Made by a program: the position numbers and the translations under genes
Shown here: positions 1 through 7,286 of the stretch, piece by piece
How positions within the stretch are numbered: position 1 is the first letter of the stretch
Layout of the letters: each line of letters opens with the position of its first letter
Origin: DASSKF01 sp035690725
Lineage (GTDB): Bacteria; Actinomycetota; Actinomycetes; Actinomycetales; Dermatophilaceae
Direction of reading: 5' to 3'
NCBI GenBank assembly: GCA_035690725.1
Contig: DASSKF010000106.1
Span: forward strand, 1 to 33,004
Length of the DNA stretch: 33,004 nt
Notes under the pieces: generated by a model
Database searches by the model: none
What the model was told of the DNA's origin: nothing
What the model saw: only the letters and a program-made list of their open reading frames with translations

Positions 1-112
1 TCGGGGGAAACGCCCGAGGTCCCTCGCGCAACGCGTGTCCGGTCGCAGATGGGCGTCTTGGATGGCGAGACGCAGTGGCCGGATGCCGGGACGACCTGTC
101 AGAGTTGCGCCC

Positions 113-163
113 GTGACCACCCCCGGGACGTGTGTGACGACCGCCACCATCATTCTCGAGTAG
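113..163 (+). CDS. putative leader peptide of the cimA attenuator
   Basis: A 16-codon ORF starting with GTG at 113 and ending with TAG at 161-163 reads M-TTPGTCVTTATIILE. Six of the 16 residues are Thr, and the end is a run Val-Thr-Thr-Ala-Thr-Ile-Ile-Leu. An in-frame ATG at 83 would give a 26-residue form. Leader peptides of thr and ilv operons are known for such runs of regulatory codons. Here the ORF lies 188 nt upstream of cimA, whose product feeds isoleucine synthesis, and is followed by a hairpin (163-186) and a T-tailed terminator (189-214). No strong Shine-Dalgarno is visible before either start, which is the weak point. The peptide itself would have no function; ribosome stalling on it would be the signal. 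Confidence 0.5.
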   Translation: MTTPGTCVTTATIILE

Positions 164-186
164 CGCGACGGGTTCTCCCGCCGCGC
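163..186 (+). promoter_or_regulatory. hairpin in the cimA leader (pause or antiterminator stem)
   Basis: GCGCG (163-167) pairs with CGCGC (182-186) and CGGG (169-172) with CCCG (177-180) around a TTCT loop, with one A/C mismatch. The stem begins in the stop codon of the putative leader ORF and ends two bases before the terminator stem. GAG (158-160) can also pair with CTC (191-193), extending the stem into the left arm of the terminator, so an extended form and the terminator would be mutually exclusive. The pairing is visible; the role is inferred. Confidence 0.45.
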
Positions 187-188
187 AG

Positions 189-214
189 ACCTCCCACACC
201 CTGGGGGGTTTTTT
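189..214 (+). terminator. intrinsic terminator / attenuator upstream of cimA
   Basis: ACCTCCC (189-195) pairs with GGGGGGT (203-209), one G-U wobble, around a 7-nt loop, and five further T residues follow (210-214). T tracts are rare in this GC-rich DNA. It lies after the Thr/Ile-rich leader ORF and 137 nt before the cimA start, as an attenuator would; it could instead be the plain terminator of a gene upstream of the window. Confidence 0.6.
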
Positions 215-351
215 CGTTCCCGGGGCACCACCCCGCACCGGGATCGCGCGGGGCGGGAGGGGAATCCTTCCGGGACGGACCACACCGCACAATGGAACAA
301 CACGGCCGGCGGGGAACCGCCGCACCCGCTCGAGCTCGAGGATGGGCCGCG

Positions 352-1950
352 ATGACCGACGTCAGCCAAGTGCACGTCTACGACACCACGCTGCGCGACG
401 GCGCCCAGCAGGAGGGGCTCAACCTCTCCGTGGCGGACAAGCTCGCCATCGCGGCCCACCTCGACGAGCTCGGCGTCGGCTACATCGAGGGTGGGTGGCC
501 CGGTGCCAACCCGAAGGACACCGAGTTCTTCGCCCAGGCACGCCAGTCGCTGCACCTGGCCCACGCCCAGCTGGTGGCGTTCGGGTCCACGCGGCGGGCC
601 GGTGCCGTCGCGGCCGACGACCCGCAGGTGCGTGCGCTGCTCGACGCGCAGACCCCGGTCGTCACCCTCGTCGCGAAGTCGCACGTCCGGCACGTGGAGC
701 AGGCACTGCGGACCACGCTCGAGGAGAACCTCGCCATGGTCCGCGACACGGTGGCCTTCCTCACGGCCGAGGGCCGGCGGGTGTTCCTCGATGCCGAGCA
801 CTTCTTCGACGGCTACGCGACCGACCCGGCATACGCGCTGGAGGTGGTGCGCACGGCCGCCGAGGCGGGCGCGGACGTGGTGGCCCTCTGCGACACCAAC
901 GGCGGCATGCTGCCCCCACAGGTCGCCGATGTGGTGCACGAGGCACTGCGCGGCACCGGGGCGCGCCTGGGCATCCACTGCCACAACGACACCGGCTGCG
1001 CCGTGGCGAACTCGCTCAGCGCGGTGGCCGCCGGTGTCACGCACGTGCAGGGCACGGTCAACGGCTACGGCGAGCGCACCGGCAACGCCGACCTGCTCAC
1101 CGTGGTGAGCAACCTGCAGCTCAAGCTCGGTCACGACCTGCTCGACCCCGGCCGGCTCCGCGAGGCGACGCGGGTGGCCCACTCGATCAGCGAGATCACC
1201 AACGTCCCGGCCTACAGCCGCCAGCCGTACGTCGGCGCGAGCGCCTTCGCGCACAAGGCCGGCCTGCACGCCAGCGCGATCCGGGTCGACCCCGACCTCT
1301 ACCAGCACACCGACCCCGGATCCGTCGGCAACGACATGCGCACCCTCGTGTCGGACATGGCCGGGCGCGCCAGCATCGAGCTCAAGGCCCGCGAGCTCGG
1401 CCACGACGTGACCGGACAGCGGGAGCTGCTCGGGCGCGTTGTCGCGAAGGTCAAGGAGCTGGAGGCGCAGGGCTACACCTTCGACGCCGCCGACGCGTCG
1501 TTCGAGCTGCTGCTGCGCGGCGAGCTCGACGGGCAGCGGCTGTGCTACTTCGACGTCGAGTCGTGGCGGGTCATCACCGACGCCCGCGGCGACGGCACGG
1601 CACTGTCCGAGGCGACGGTCAAGCTCGTCGCCGGGGGCCAGCGGCACGTCGCCACCGGCGAGGGCAACGGCCCGGTCAACGCGCTCGACCACGCGCTGCG
1701 CCAGGCGCTCACCCGGGTCTACCCGGAGCTGGACAAGCTCGAGCTGATCGACTTCCGGGTGCGCCTGTTCGACGCGGCCCACGGCACGGACGCGACGACC
1801 CGGGTGCTGATCGAGCACGCCGACGACGAGCGGTCCTGGGAGACGGTCGGTGTCGCGGGCAACATCCTCGAGGCCAGCTGGATCGCCCTGGTCGACGGGA
1901 TCACCTACGGCCTCATGCGCCAGGGCGTGCCGGTCCGCACCGGCGGCTGA
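352..1950 (+). CDS. cimA: (R)-citramalate synthase
   Basis: Condenses pyruvate with acetyl-CoA to (R)-citramalate, the first step of the threonine-independent route to 2-oxobutanoate and isoleucine. The 532-residue product has the usual length. The N-terminal HMGL-like TIM barrel shows the DTTLRDGAQQEG signature near residues 11-22 and the metal-binding HCHND near 210; SAFAHKAGLHASA follows, and the C-terminal LeuA-type allosteric dimerisation domain begins near residue 390. The ATG at 352 is chosen because the family N-terminus (VHVYDTTLRDGAQ) begins right after it and GAGGA lies about 9 nt upstream; the frame stays open back to 49 but that part is leader DNA. It is preceded by a candidate branched-chain/threonine attenuator and converges with the next gene 9 bp away. 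The related enzymes 2-isopropylmalate and homocitrate synthase are less likely, since the DTTLRDGAQQEG form and length fit the CimA class. Confidence 0.93.
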   Translation: MTDVSQVHVYDTTLRDGAQQEGLNLSVADKLAIAAHLDELGVGYIEGGWPGANPKDTEFFAQARQSLHLAHAQLVAFGSTRRAGAVAADDPQVRALLDAQTPVVTLVAKSHVRHVEQALRTTLEENLAMVRDTVAFLTAEGRRVFLDAEHFFDGYATDPAYALEVVRTAAEAGADVVALCDTNGGMLPPQVADVVHEALRGTGARLGIHCHNDTGCAVANSLSAVAAGVTHVQGTVNGYGERTGNADLLTVVSNLQLKLGHDLLDPGRLREATRVAHSISEITNVPAYSRQPYVGASAFAHKAGLHASAIRVDPDLYQHTDPGSVGNDMRTLVSDMAGRASIELKARELGHDVTGQRELLGRVVAKVKELEAQGYTFDAADASFELLLRGELDGQRLCYFDVESWRVITDARGDGTALSEATVKLVAGGQRHVATGEGNGPVNALDHALRQALTRVYPELDKLELIDFRVRLFDAAHGTDATTRVLIEHADDERSWETVGVAGNILEASWIALVDGITYGLMRQGVPVRTGG

Positions 1951-1959
1951 AGCGCCGAC

Positions 1960-2853
1960 TCACCCGAGCAGTCGCTCGCAGACCGCCAGCAACCGCCGCC
2001 GCAGCACCCGGGCCCGCTCGCCGAACTGCCGCTGCGCCGCCACGTACTCCGCCTTGCCCTCCGCGGTCTCGATCGGCACCGGCTCGTAGCCCAGCTCGCT
2101 CAGGTCGTACGGCGACGCACGCATGTCCAGCTCACGGATCTCCCGGGCCAGCTCGAAACAGTCGACGGTCAGCTCGCCCGGCACCGCGGGCGTCAGCTTG
2201 AAGGCCCACTTGTAGACGTCCATCCCCGCGTGCAGGCACCCCGGCTGCTCCATCGCGACCTGCGAGTCACGTTGCGGCTGGAGCGAGTTGCGCGGCCGTG
2301 CTGCCTCGGTGAAGAACCGGAACGCGTCGTGGTGGGTGCACCGGATCCGGTGCCGCTCCACGACCGCGTCGGTTCCGTCGTGGCCGAGCCGCAGCGGCCA
2401 CGACGCGTGCCGCACGTCCCCCGCGCGCTGGCGGTAGACCATCGCCCACTCGTGCAACCCGAAGCAACCCAGGTACGCCGGCCGTTCGAGCATCGCCGAC
2501 AGCAGGTCGCGCACGAAGCGCACCGTCTCCCCCCGGTCGCGCAGGAACAGGTCGAGGTCCACGTATGCCGTGTGGTCGGCATACCGGTAGTGCCGCCACC
2601 CGTTCCGCTCACCGGCGGCCTCGCCGCGGAGACCCACTCCGACGCCCGGGTGCCAGCGGCGCAACTGGCTCGGGCGGTGGCGGTAGTAGGTGAACAGGAA
2701 GTCCTCGACGGGGTGCGCCCGGCGGTCCCGGCGGCGCTCCCGGTGCGCCGCGGTGAGCCGGTCCACGCGGTGCTGGTGGGTGCGTTCACGCTCGCGCCAG
2801 TCGTCCTGGGCAAGGAGGGTGGCCGGCGTGCCGGCCGTCCGGGAGGCGCTCAC
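1960..2853 (-). CDS. conserved actinobacterial protein, often named 3-methyladenine DNA glycosylase
   Basis: A 297-residue soluble protein with a GTG start at 2853. It resembles a family found across actinobacteria that databases frequently call 3-methyladenine DNA glycosylase; recognisable stretches are HPVEDFLFTYYRHRPSQLRRWHPG (start near residue 46), HYRYADHTAYVDLDLF, LGCFGLHEWAMVYR and CLHAGMDVYKWAFKL. I see neither the helix-hairpin-helix plus Asp of AlkA nor the Mpg fold signature, so the enzymatic name rests on inherited annotation. Many conserved His, Trp and Tyr residues suggest an enzyme or ligand-binding protein. It converges on cimA and is divergent from the SGNH hydrolase across 121 bp. 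The gene is surely real; the function is uncertain. Confidence 0.75.
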   Translation of the reverse strand: MSASRTAGTPATLLAQDDWRERERTHQHRVDRLTAAHRERRRDRRAHPVEDFLFTYYRHRPSQLRRWHPGVGVGLRGEAAGERNGWRHYRYADHTAYVDLDLFLRDRGETVRFVRDLLSAMLERPAYLGCFGLHEWAMVYRQRAGDVRHASWPLRLGHDGTDAVVERHRIRCTHHDAFRFFTEAARPRNSLQPQRDSQVAMEQPGCLHAGMDVYKWAFKLTPAVPGELTVDCFELAREIRELDMRASPYDLSELGYEPVPIETAEGKAEYVAAQRQFGERARVLRRRLLAVCERLLG

Positions 2854-2974
2854 GTGGTCCCACGGTAGGCGGCGTCGGGCGGGCGGGGAAATGCCGAATG
2901 CCGGTCACGCCGGCACGACCGGTGGGACGCTGTGCGGAGTCGGCTCGGGGTCGGTACCGGTTCTGGAGGTCGTC

Positions 2975-3925
2975 ATGTCCCTGCTTCGCCGCGGCGCCGC
3001 TCGCACGGCCGCGCTGTTCCTGTCACTGTGCGCAGCGACCGCGCTCGCCTTCTCGGGAGCGGCTCCCGCGTCCGCCGGTCCCGGGCAGGGCCGTGGGGGC
3101 GAGCACGCCATGGGCTGGTACCTCGCCCTGGGTGACTCCCTGGCCGCCGGGTACCAGCCCGGGCAGGGCGATGACCGGAAGGGCGGCTACGTCGGGGACG
3201 TCCTCGGCGCCGTGCGCGCCGAGGCCGGCAAGACCATGCTGCGCAACCTGTCCTGCACCGGGGAGACCTCCGTGTCGATGGGGCAGGGCGGCACGTGCCG
3301 CTACCCCCGGGGCAGCCAGCTCGACCAGGCGGTGCAGTTCCTGCACGCCCACGCCAGGCACACCCAGCTCGTCACCGTGACGATCGGCGCCAACGACGTC
3401 CAGCGGTGCATCGACGCGGCGACCCGCACGGTCGACCTCGCCTGTGCGCAGCAGGGCCTCGTCGACGTCGCGCACAACCTGCCGGTGGTCCTCAGCCGGC
3501 TGCGGGCGGCCGCGCCACACACGCAGATCGTCGTCACCAACTACGACAACCCCCTCCTGGCGGCCTGGGTGCTGCTGCCCGGCCCGCAGGGCGAACTGCT
3601 CGCCCACCTCTCCACGACCGTGCTCGACCAGCTGAACGCGACCGTCGCGGCCGGCGCCGCGGCCGTCGGCGCGCAGGTCGCCGACGTGTCCACGGCCTTC
3701 TCCAGCCACGACTTCGACCCGAGTCACTACGTCACCGTGCCGGGCTTCGGGAGCGTGCCCCTCAGCGTCGCCCGGACCTGCCAGTGGACGTGGATGTGCA
3801 CCGTCCCGCAGGGGCCGGACACCCACCCGAACGACGCGGGATATGCCGTGATCGGCTCCACCGTCGCGGCCACCGTCGACGAGGGCGCGCTGGTACCGGG
3901 GCGCCGGCTGGCGCCCGTCGGGTGA
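2975..3925 (+). CDS. secreted SGNH/GDSL-type esterase or lipase
   Basis: A 316-residue exported hydrolase of acyl esters. Residues 1-34 form a Sec signal peptide (RR near residue 5, hydrophobic core, cleavage after ASA). Block I, LALGDSLAAGYQ, carries the nucleophile Ser near residue 55; block III is IGANDV near 138; block V, HPNDAGY near 284, supplies the catalytic His and nearby acid. Several Cys residues (SCTG, GGTC, QRC, RTCQWTWMC) fit disulphides of an extracellular enzyme, as in Streptomyces secreted lipases of this family. The ATG at 2975 has a clear GGAGGT at 2965-2970. It is followed 20 bp later by a FAH-family gene with its own apparent promoter, so it is probably monocistronic. The natural substrate cannot be told from sequence. 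Confidence 0.9.
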   Translation: MSLLRRGAARTAALFLSLCAATALAFSGAAPASAGPGQGRGGEHAMGWYLALGDSLAAGYQPGQGDDRKGGYVGDVLGAVRAEAGKTMLRNLSCTGETSVSMGQGGTCRYPRGSQLDQAVQFLHAHARHTQLVTVTIGANDVQRCIDAATRTVDLACAQQGLVDVAHNLPVVLSRLRAAAPHTQIVVTNYDNPLLAAWVLLPGPQGELLAHLSTTVLDQLNATVAAGAAAVGAQVADVSTAFSSHDFDPSHYVTVPGFGSVPLSVARTCQWTWMCTVPQGPDTHPNDAGYAVIGSTVAATVDEGALVPGRRLAPVG

Positions 3926-3933
3926 CTCCTCGC

Positions 3934-3939
3934 TAGTGT
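3934..3939 (+). promoter_or_regulatory. -10 box TAGTGT of the FAH-family gene
   Basis: TAGTGT ends 6 nt before the ATG at 3946, placing the predicted transcription start at or next to the start codon, as for a leaderless mRNA. GAGGA directly abuts the ATG and is too close to act as a Shine-Dalgarno. Confidence 0.45.
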
Positions 3940-3945
3940 CGAGGA

Positions 3946-4722
3946 ATGCGCATCGCGAGGTACACCACAGGAGAGGACCCGACCTTCGGGCTGGTCGACG
4001 GCGCGGGGGAGAAGATCGCCCGGATCAGCGGGGACCCGCTCTACCAGCCGATCTCGCTGACCGGCGAGACCGACCTGGTCGAGGACATCCGGTTGCTGGC
4101 GCCGGTCATCCCCCGCAGCAAGGTCATCGGGATCGGCCGCAACTATGCCGAGCACGCCCGGGAGATGGGCGGGGAGCTCCCGGCCGAGCCGCTGATGTTC
4201 CTCATCCCCAACACCGCCGTCGTGGGACCGGGCGACCCGGTGGTGATGCCGCCGCAGAGCGCGAACGTCCACTACGAGGGCGAGCTGGCCGTGGTCATCG
4301 GCCGGATGTGCAAGGACGTCGCTCCCGCGGACGCCGGCAAGGTGGTCTTCGGCTACACGTGCGCCAACGACGTGACCGCGCGTGACCTGCAGCGCTCCGA
4401 CGGGCAGTGGTCCCGGGCCAAGGGCTTCGACACCTTCTGCCCGCTCGGCCCGTGGCTGGAGACCGACCTCGACACCTCCGACCTACGGCTGCGGACCCGG
4501 CGCGACGACGAGGTCGTCCAGGACGGCAGCACCGCCGACATGATCTTCGACGTCGCCCACCTCGTCGCCCACGCGTCCCAGGCGTTCACGCTGCTGCCCG
4601 GCGACGTCATCCTGACCGGCACGCCCGAGGGCGTCGGGCCGGTCGAGCCCGGCCAGCGGGTCGAGGTCGAGATCGAGGGGATCGGCAGGCTGTCCAACCC
4701 GTTCGTCCGGCACGACGACTGA
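3946..4722 (+). CDS. fumarylacetoacetate hydrolase family protein
   Basis: A 258-residue single-domain FAH-fold enzyme. This family hydrolyses C-C bonds, decarboxylates or isomerises 2-oxo acids and related compounds. Visible signatures are the short N-terminal domain, IGRNYAEHAREMG (near residue 62), and the metal site: HYEGELAVVIG (Glu-x-Glu, near 108-112) with the Asp of NDVTARDLQ (near 145), followed by KGFDTFCPLGPWLE, LLPGDVILTGTPEGVGP and the C-terminal VEIEGIGRLSNP. These match the acylpyruvase / 2-hydroxyhepta-2,4-diene-1,7-dioate isomerase subgroup and not true FahA, which is longer. The start is ATG 3946, apparently leaderless. A 48-bp palindrome (4763-4810) follows as its likely terminator. 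The substrate is not deducible; neighbours give no pathway. Confidence 0.88.
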   Translation: MRIARYTTGEDPTFGLVDGAGEKIARISGDPLYQPISLTGETDLVEDIRLLAPVIPRSKVIGIGRNYAEHAREMGGELPAEPLMFLIPNTAVVGPGDPVVMPPQSANVHYEGELAVVIGRMCKDVAPADAGKVVFGYTCANDVTARDLQRSDGQWSRAKGFDTFCPLGPWLETDLDTSDLRLRTRRDDEVVQDGSTADMIFDVAHLVAHASQAFTLLPGDVILTGTPEGVGPVEPGQRVEVEIEGIGRLSNPFVRHDD

Positions 4723-4762
4723 CCCGGGCGAGGCCGCCAGGCGCTCCGCGGGCAAGCGCGGA

Positions 4763-4810
4763 CAAGGTGGAACATCCGAGTCGTCATGACGACACGAACC
4801 TTCCACCTTG
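4763..4810 (+). terminator. 48-bp near-perfect palindrome between the FAH gene and murI
   Basis: Arms 4763-4786 and 4787-4810 match at 20 of 24 positions with no spacer: a perfect outer 10 bp (CAAGGTGGAA / TTCCACCTTG) and a perfect central 14-bp palindrome at 4780-4793 (GTCGTCATGACGAC), with a small bubble between. It lies 40 bp after the FAH stop codon and has no T tract. The likeliest role is a U-less hairpin terminator, common in actinobacteria; an operator for a dimeric regulator is the alternative. Confidence 0.5.
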
Positions 4811-4892
4811 ACGGACACGCCCAGTCGGCGTCGGGGGCCGGGTGTGACCAAGGTGACGACCGGGCCGGGCTGGGACCGGCGCCTGCCCGGCA

Positions 4893-4898
4893 TACCGT
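4893..4898 (+). promoter_or_regulatory. -10 box TACCGT of murI
   Basis: TACCGT ends 6 nt before the GTG start at 4905 with no Shine-Dalgarno between, the spacing of a leaderless transcript. Confidence 0.4.
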
Positions 4899-4904
4899 TG
4901 GTCC

Positions 4905-5711
4905 GTGGCGGACGCACCCATCGGCATCTTCGACTCCGGCTTCGGCGGCCTGACGGTCGCCCGGGCCGTGCTCGACCAGCTGCCGCAGGAGTCGGTGGTC
5001 TACCTCGGTGACACGGCGCGCCAGCCGTACGGCCCGCGGCCGATCGCGCAGGTGCGGGCGTTCGCGCTGGAGTGCCTCGACCAGCTGGTCGACCGAGGCG
5101 TGAAGCTGCTCGTGATCGCCTGCAACTCCGCGTCCGCCGCGGTGCTGCACGACGCCCGGGAGCGCTACGACGTGCCGGTGGTCGAGGTGATCCGGCCGGC
5201 CGTCCGGCGGGCGGTCGCCGCGACGCGCAACGACCGGGTCGGCGTCATCTCCACGCAGGCGACGCACCGCAGCCACGCCTACCTCGACGCGTTCGCCGCC
5301 GCACCGCAGATCCAGGTGAGCAGCCGCGCCTGCCCGCGCTTCGTGGAGTTCGTCGAGGCCGGCGTCACCGGTGGCAAGGAACTGCTGGAGGTGGCGCGGG
5401 ACTACCTGGCGCCGCTGCAGACTCGGGACGTCGACACCCTGATCCTGGGGTGCACGCACTACCCGCTGCTGACCGGCGTGCTGTCCTACGTCATGGGCGA
5501 CGGCGTCACCCTCGTGTCGTCCGCGGAGGAGACCGCCAAGGACGTCTACCGGATCCTCGCCGACCGCGAGCAGCTGCGGCCCGACGACCTGCCCCACCCG
5601 CGCCACGAGTTCCTCACCACCGGTGACCCCGCCCGGTTCGAGCGGCTCGCGCGGCGGTTCCTCGGCGCCGAGGTCGTCGCGGCCGCCGCGGCAGCGGAAG
5701 CGGCGTCGTGA
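4905..5711 (+). CDS. murI: glutamate racemase
   Basis: Interconverts L- and D-glutamate in the cytoplasm, supplying D-Glu for peptidoglycan stem peptides. The 268-residue product shows the family signatures in order: IGIFDSGFGGLTVARA (near residue 6), GDTARQPYGPR, ACNSASAA with the first catalytic Cys near 73, and LGCTHYPLL with the second catalytic Cys near 183. The Ala-rich C-terminus is typical of actinobacterial versions. The GTG at 4905 is chosen because MADAPIGIFDSG matches the family N-terminus and a -10 box sits just upstream. Its stop overlaps the start of the MBL hydrolase gene (GTGA at 5708-5711), and the order murI, MBL hydrolase, rph, rdgB is the same as in mycobacteria. Confidence 0.96.
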   Translation: MADAPIGIFDSGFGGLTVARAVLDQLPQESVVYLGDTARQPYGPRPIAQVRAFALECLDQLVDRGVKLLVIACNSASAAVLHDARERYDVPVVEVIRPAVRRAVAATRNDRVGVISTQATHRSHAYLDAFAAAPQIQVSSRACPRFVEFVEAGVTGGKELLEVARDYLAPLQTRDVDTLILGCTHYPLLTGVLSYVMGDGVTLVSSAEETAKDVYRILADREQLRPDDLPHPRHEFLTTGDPARFERLARRFLGAEVVAAAAAAEAAS

Positions 5712-6502
5712 GGGTCACCGTCGTCGGCTGCGCCGGCTCGTTCCCGGGGCCGGACTCGGCGGCCTCCTGCTACCTCGTCCAGGCCGCGCACGAGGGCCGG
5801 ACGTTCAGCATGCTGCTCGACCTCGGCAACGGCGCCCTCGGTGCGCTGCAGCGTCACCTGCCGCCCTGGGAGGTCGACGCCGTGGTGTTCAGCCACCTGC
5901 ACCCCGACCACTGTGTCGACCTGTGCGGGCTCTACGTGATGCGTCGCTACCGTCCCGGCCGCGCCGACGACCCGGAGGACCCGGTCAGGATCCCGGTGTG
6001 GGGCCCGGCCGGCGCCCGCGAGCGGATGGCCGCCATCAACGGCGCCGAGGGTCCGGAGGACATGGGCAGCGAGTTCGACTTCGGCACGCTCGCCGACACC
6101 ACGCCGGTCCGCATCGGACCCTTCACCGTGACACCCCACCGGGTCAACCACCCGGTCGAGGCCTACGGGCTGCGGGTCCAGGCCGACGGCGCGAGCCTCG
6201 CGTACACCGGCGACACCGACAGGTGCCCCGCGCTCCTGCCGCTGATGACGGGCGCCGACCTGGTCCTCGCCGACTCCGCCTTCGTCGAGGGCCGCGACCA
6301 CAGCGCGGGGGTGCACCTGTCCGGTCGCCGTGCGGCCGAGGCGGCGCTGGCGGCCGGCGGCGTGGAGCGGCTCGTGCTCACGCACCTCCCCGCCTGGAAC
6401 GACCCGGAGGTATGCCGTGCCCAGGCCGCCGCGGTCTGGCCCGGTGAGGTGGGGCTCGCCCGCCCGGGGACGGCATACGAGCTGGGGGAGCGGCGACCGT
6501 AG
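5708..6502 (+). CDS. MBL-fold metallo-hydrolase, Rv1339-type (probable cyclic nucleotide phosphodiesterase)
   Basis: A 264-residue metallo-beta-lactamase-fold enzyme with the dinuclear metal motif HLHPDH at residues 63-68, further ligands in GPFTVTPHRVNHP, YTGDTD and ADSAFVEGRD, and LTHLPAWND near the C-terminus. Length and motifs resemble the RNase Z-like branch. The gene sits between murI and rph, the position of Rv1339 in Mycobacterium tuberculosis, a protein reported to be an atypical class II cAMP phosphodiesterase; I transfer that role by family and synteny only. It starts with GTG 5708 overlapping murI by 4 nt, implying translational coupling. Its TAG stop doubles as the first three bases of the predicted rph -10 box. 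Confidence 0.85.
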   Translation: MRVTVVGCAGSFPGPDSAASCYLVQAAHEGRTFSMLLDLGNGALGALQRHLPPWEVDAVVFSHLHPDHCVDLCGLYVMRRYRPGRADDPEDPVRIPVWGPAGARERMAAINGAEGPEDMGSEFDFGTLADTTPVRIGPFTVTPHRVNHPVEAYGLRVQADGASLAYTGDTDRCPALLPLMTGADLVLADSAFVEGRDHSAGVHLSGRRAAEAALAAGGVERLVLTHLPAWNDPEVCRAQAAAVWPGEVGLARPGTAYELGERRP

Positions 6503-6505
6503 CCT
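6500..6505 (+). promoter_or_regulatory. -10 box TAGCCT of rph, overlapping the upstream stop codon
   Basis: TAGCCT lies 7 nt before the ATG at 6513; its TAG is the stop codon of the MBL hydrolase gene. There is no Shine-Dalgarno before rph, so a leaderless transcript from here is plausible inside the operon. Confidence 0.4.
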
Positions 6506-6512
6506 TGGGTGC

Positions 6513-7286
6513 ATGACCCCGACGACTCCCGACACCCCGACGGAACGCCACGACGGCCGCGCGACCGACCAGCTGCGCAGCGTCCGGATCACCCGCAACT
6601 GGCTCGACCACGCCGAGGGCAGCGTGCTCGTCGAGTTCGGCCGGACCCGGGTGCTGTGTGCCGCGTCCTTCACCGAGGGGGTGCCGCGCTGGCGCAAGGG
6701 CAGCGGCGAGGGCTGGGTGACGGCGGAGTACGCGATGCTGCCGCGGTCGACCAACACGCGCTCCGACCGGGAGTCGGTCAAGGGCCGGATCGGCGGCCGC
6801 ACCCACGAGATCTCCCGGCTGGTCGGCCGCAGCCTGCGGGCGGTCGTCGACACGAAGGCGTTGGGGGAGAACACGATCGTGCTCGACTGCGACGTCCTGC
6901 AGGCCGACGGCGGCACGCGGACCGCGGCGATCACCGGTGCCTTCGTGGCCCTCGCCGACGCGATCGAGACCGGCCGGCGCAACGGCTCCGTCCGCGCGAA
7001 CGCCCAGCCGCTCACCGGGTCCGTTGCCGCGGTCAGCGTCGGTGTCGTCGACGGTCGGCCAGTGCTCGACCTGGACTACCCCGAGGACGTGACCGCCGAC
7101 ACCGACATGAACGTCGTGATGACCGGCGACGGCGCGTTCGTCGAGGTGCAGGGCACGGCGGAGGGGGAGCCGTTCGGCCGCGACCTGCTGAACGCCCTGC
7201 TCGACCTGGCCGTGAGCGGCTGCGCCGAGCTGACGCGGGCCCAGCAGTCGGCGCTGGGCGAGGACACGGGGGAGCGCTCCGCATGA
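6513..7286 (+). CDS. rph: ribonuclease PH
   Basis: Phosphorolytic 3'-5' exoribonuclease that trims tRNA 3' ends. The 257-residue protein contains the RNase PH core: GSVLVEFGRTRVLCAAS, the YAMLPRST loop, RIGGRTHEISRLVGRSLRAVVD (start near residue 92), DCDVLQADGGTRTAAITGAFVAL and the C-terminal LDLDYPEDVTADTDMNVVMTG and FVEVQGTAEGEPF. The N-terminal 15 or so residues are a Thr/Pro/Asp-rich extension before RATDQLRSVRITRNW. The ATG at 6513 is preferred since the frame further upstream lies inside the MBL gene. Its stop overlaps the rdgB start (ATGA at 7283-7286), so the two are co-translated. Confidence 0.96.
   Translation: MTPTTPDTPTERHDGRATDQLRSVRITRNWLDHAEGSVLVEFGRTRVLCAASFTEGVPRWRKGSGEGWVTAEYAMLPRSTNTRSDRESVKGRIGGRTHEISRLVGRSLRAVVDTKALGENTIVLDCDVLQADGGTRTAAITGAFVALADAIETGRRNGSVRANAQPLTGSVAAVSVGVVDGRPVLDLDYPEDVTADTDMNVVMTGDGAFVEVQGTAEGEPFGRDLLNALLDLAVSGCAELTRAQQSALGEDTGERSA

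Noticed and set aside
1..26. Short hairpins at the left edge (TCGGG/CCCGA and CGAG/CTCG)
   Set aside because: Four to five base pairs with GC-rich surroundings; expected by chance, and context is cut off by the window edge.
49..351. Upstream extension of the cimA reading frame to an ATG at 49
   Set aside because: The added 101 residues have no family similarity, poor codon usage, and cover the terminator; the citramalate synthase N-terminus fits ATG 352.
342..2201. A 619-codon plus-strand open frame across cimA
   Set aside because: Arg/Pro/Ala-rich shadow of cimA in another frame; it has no domain.
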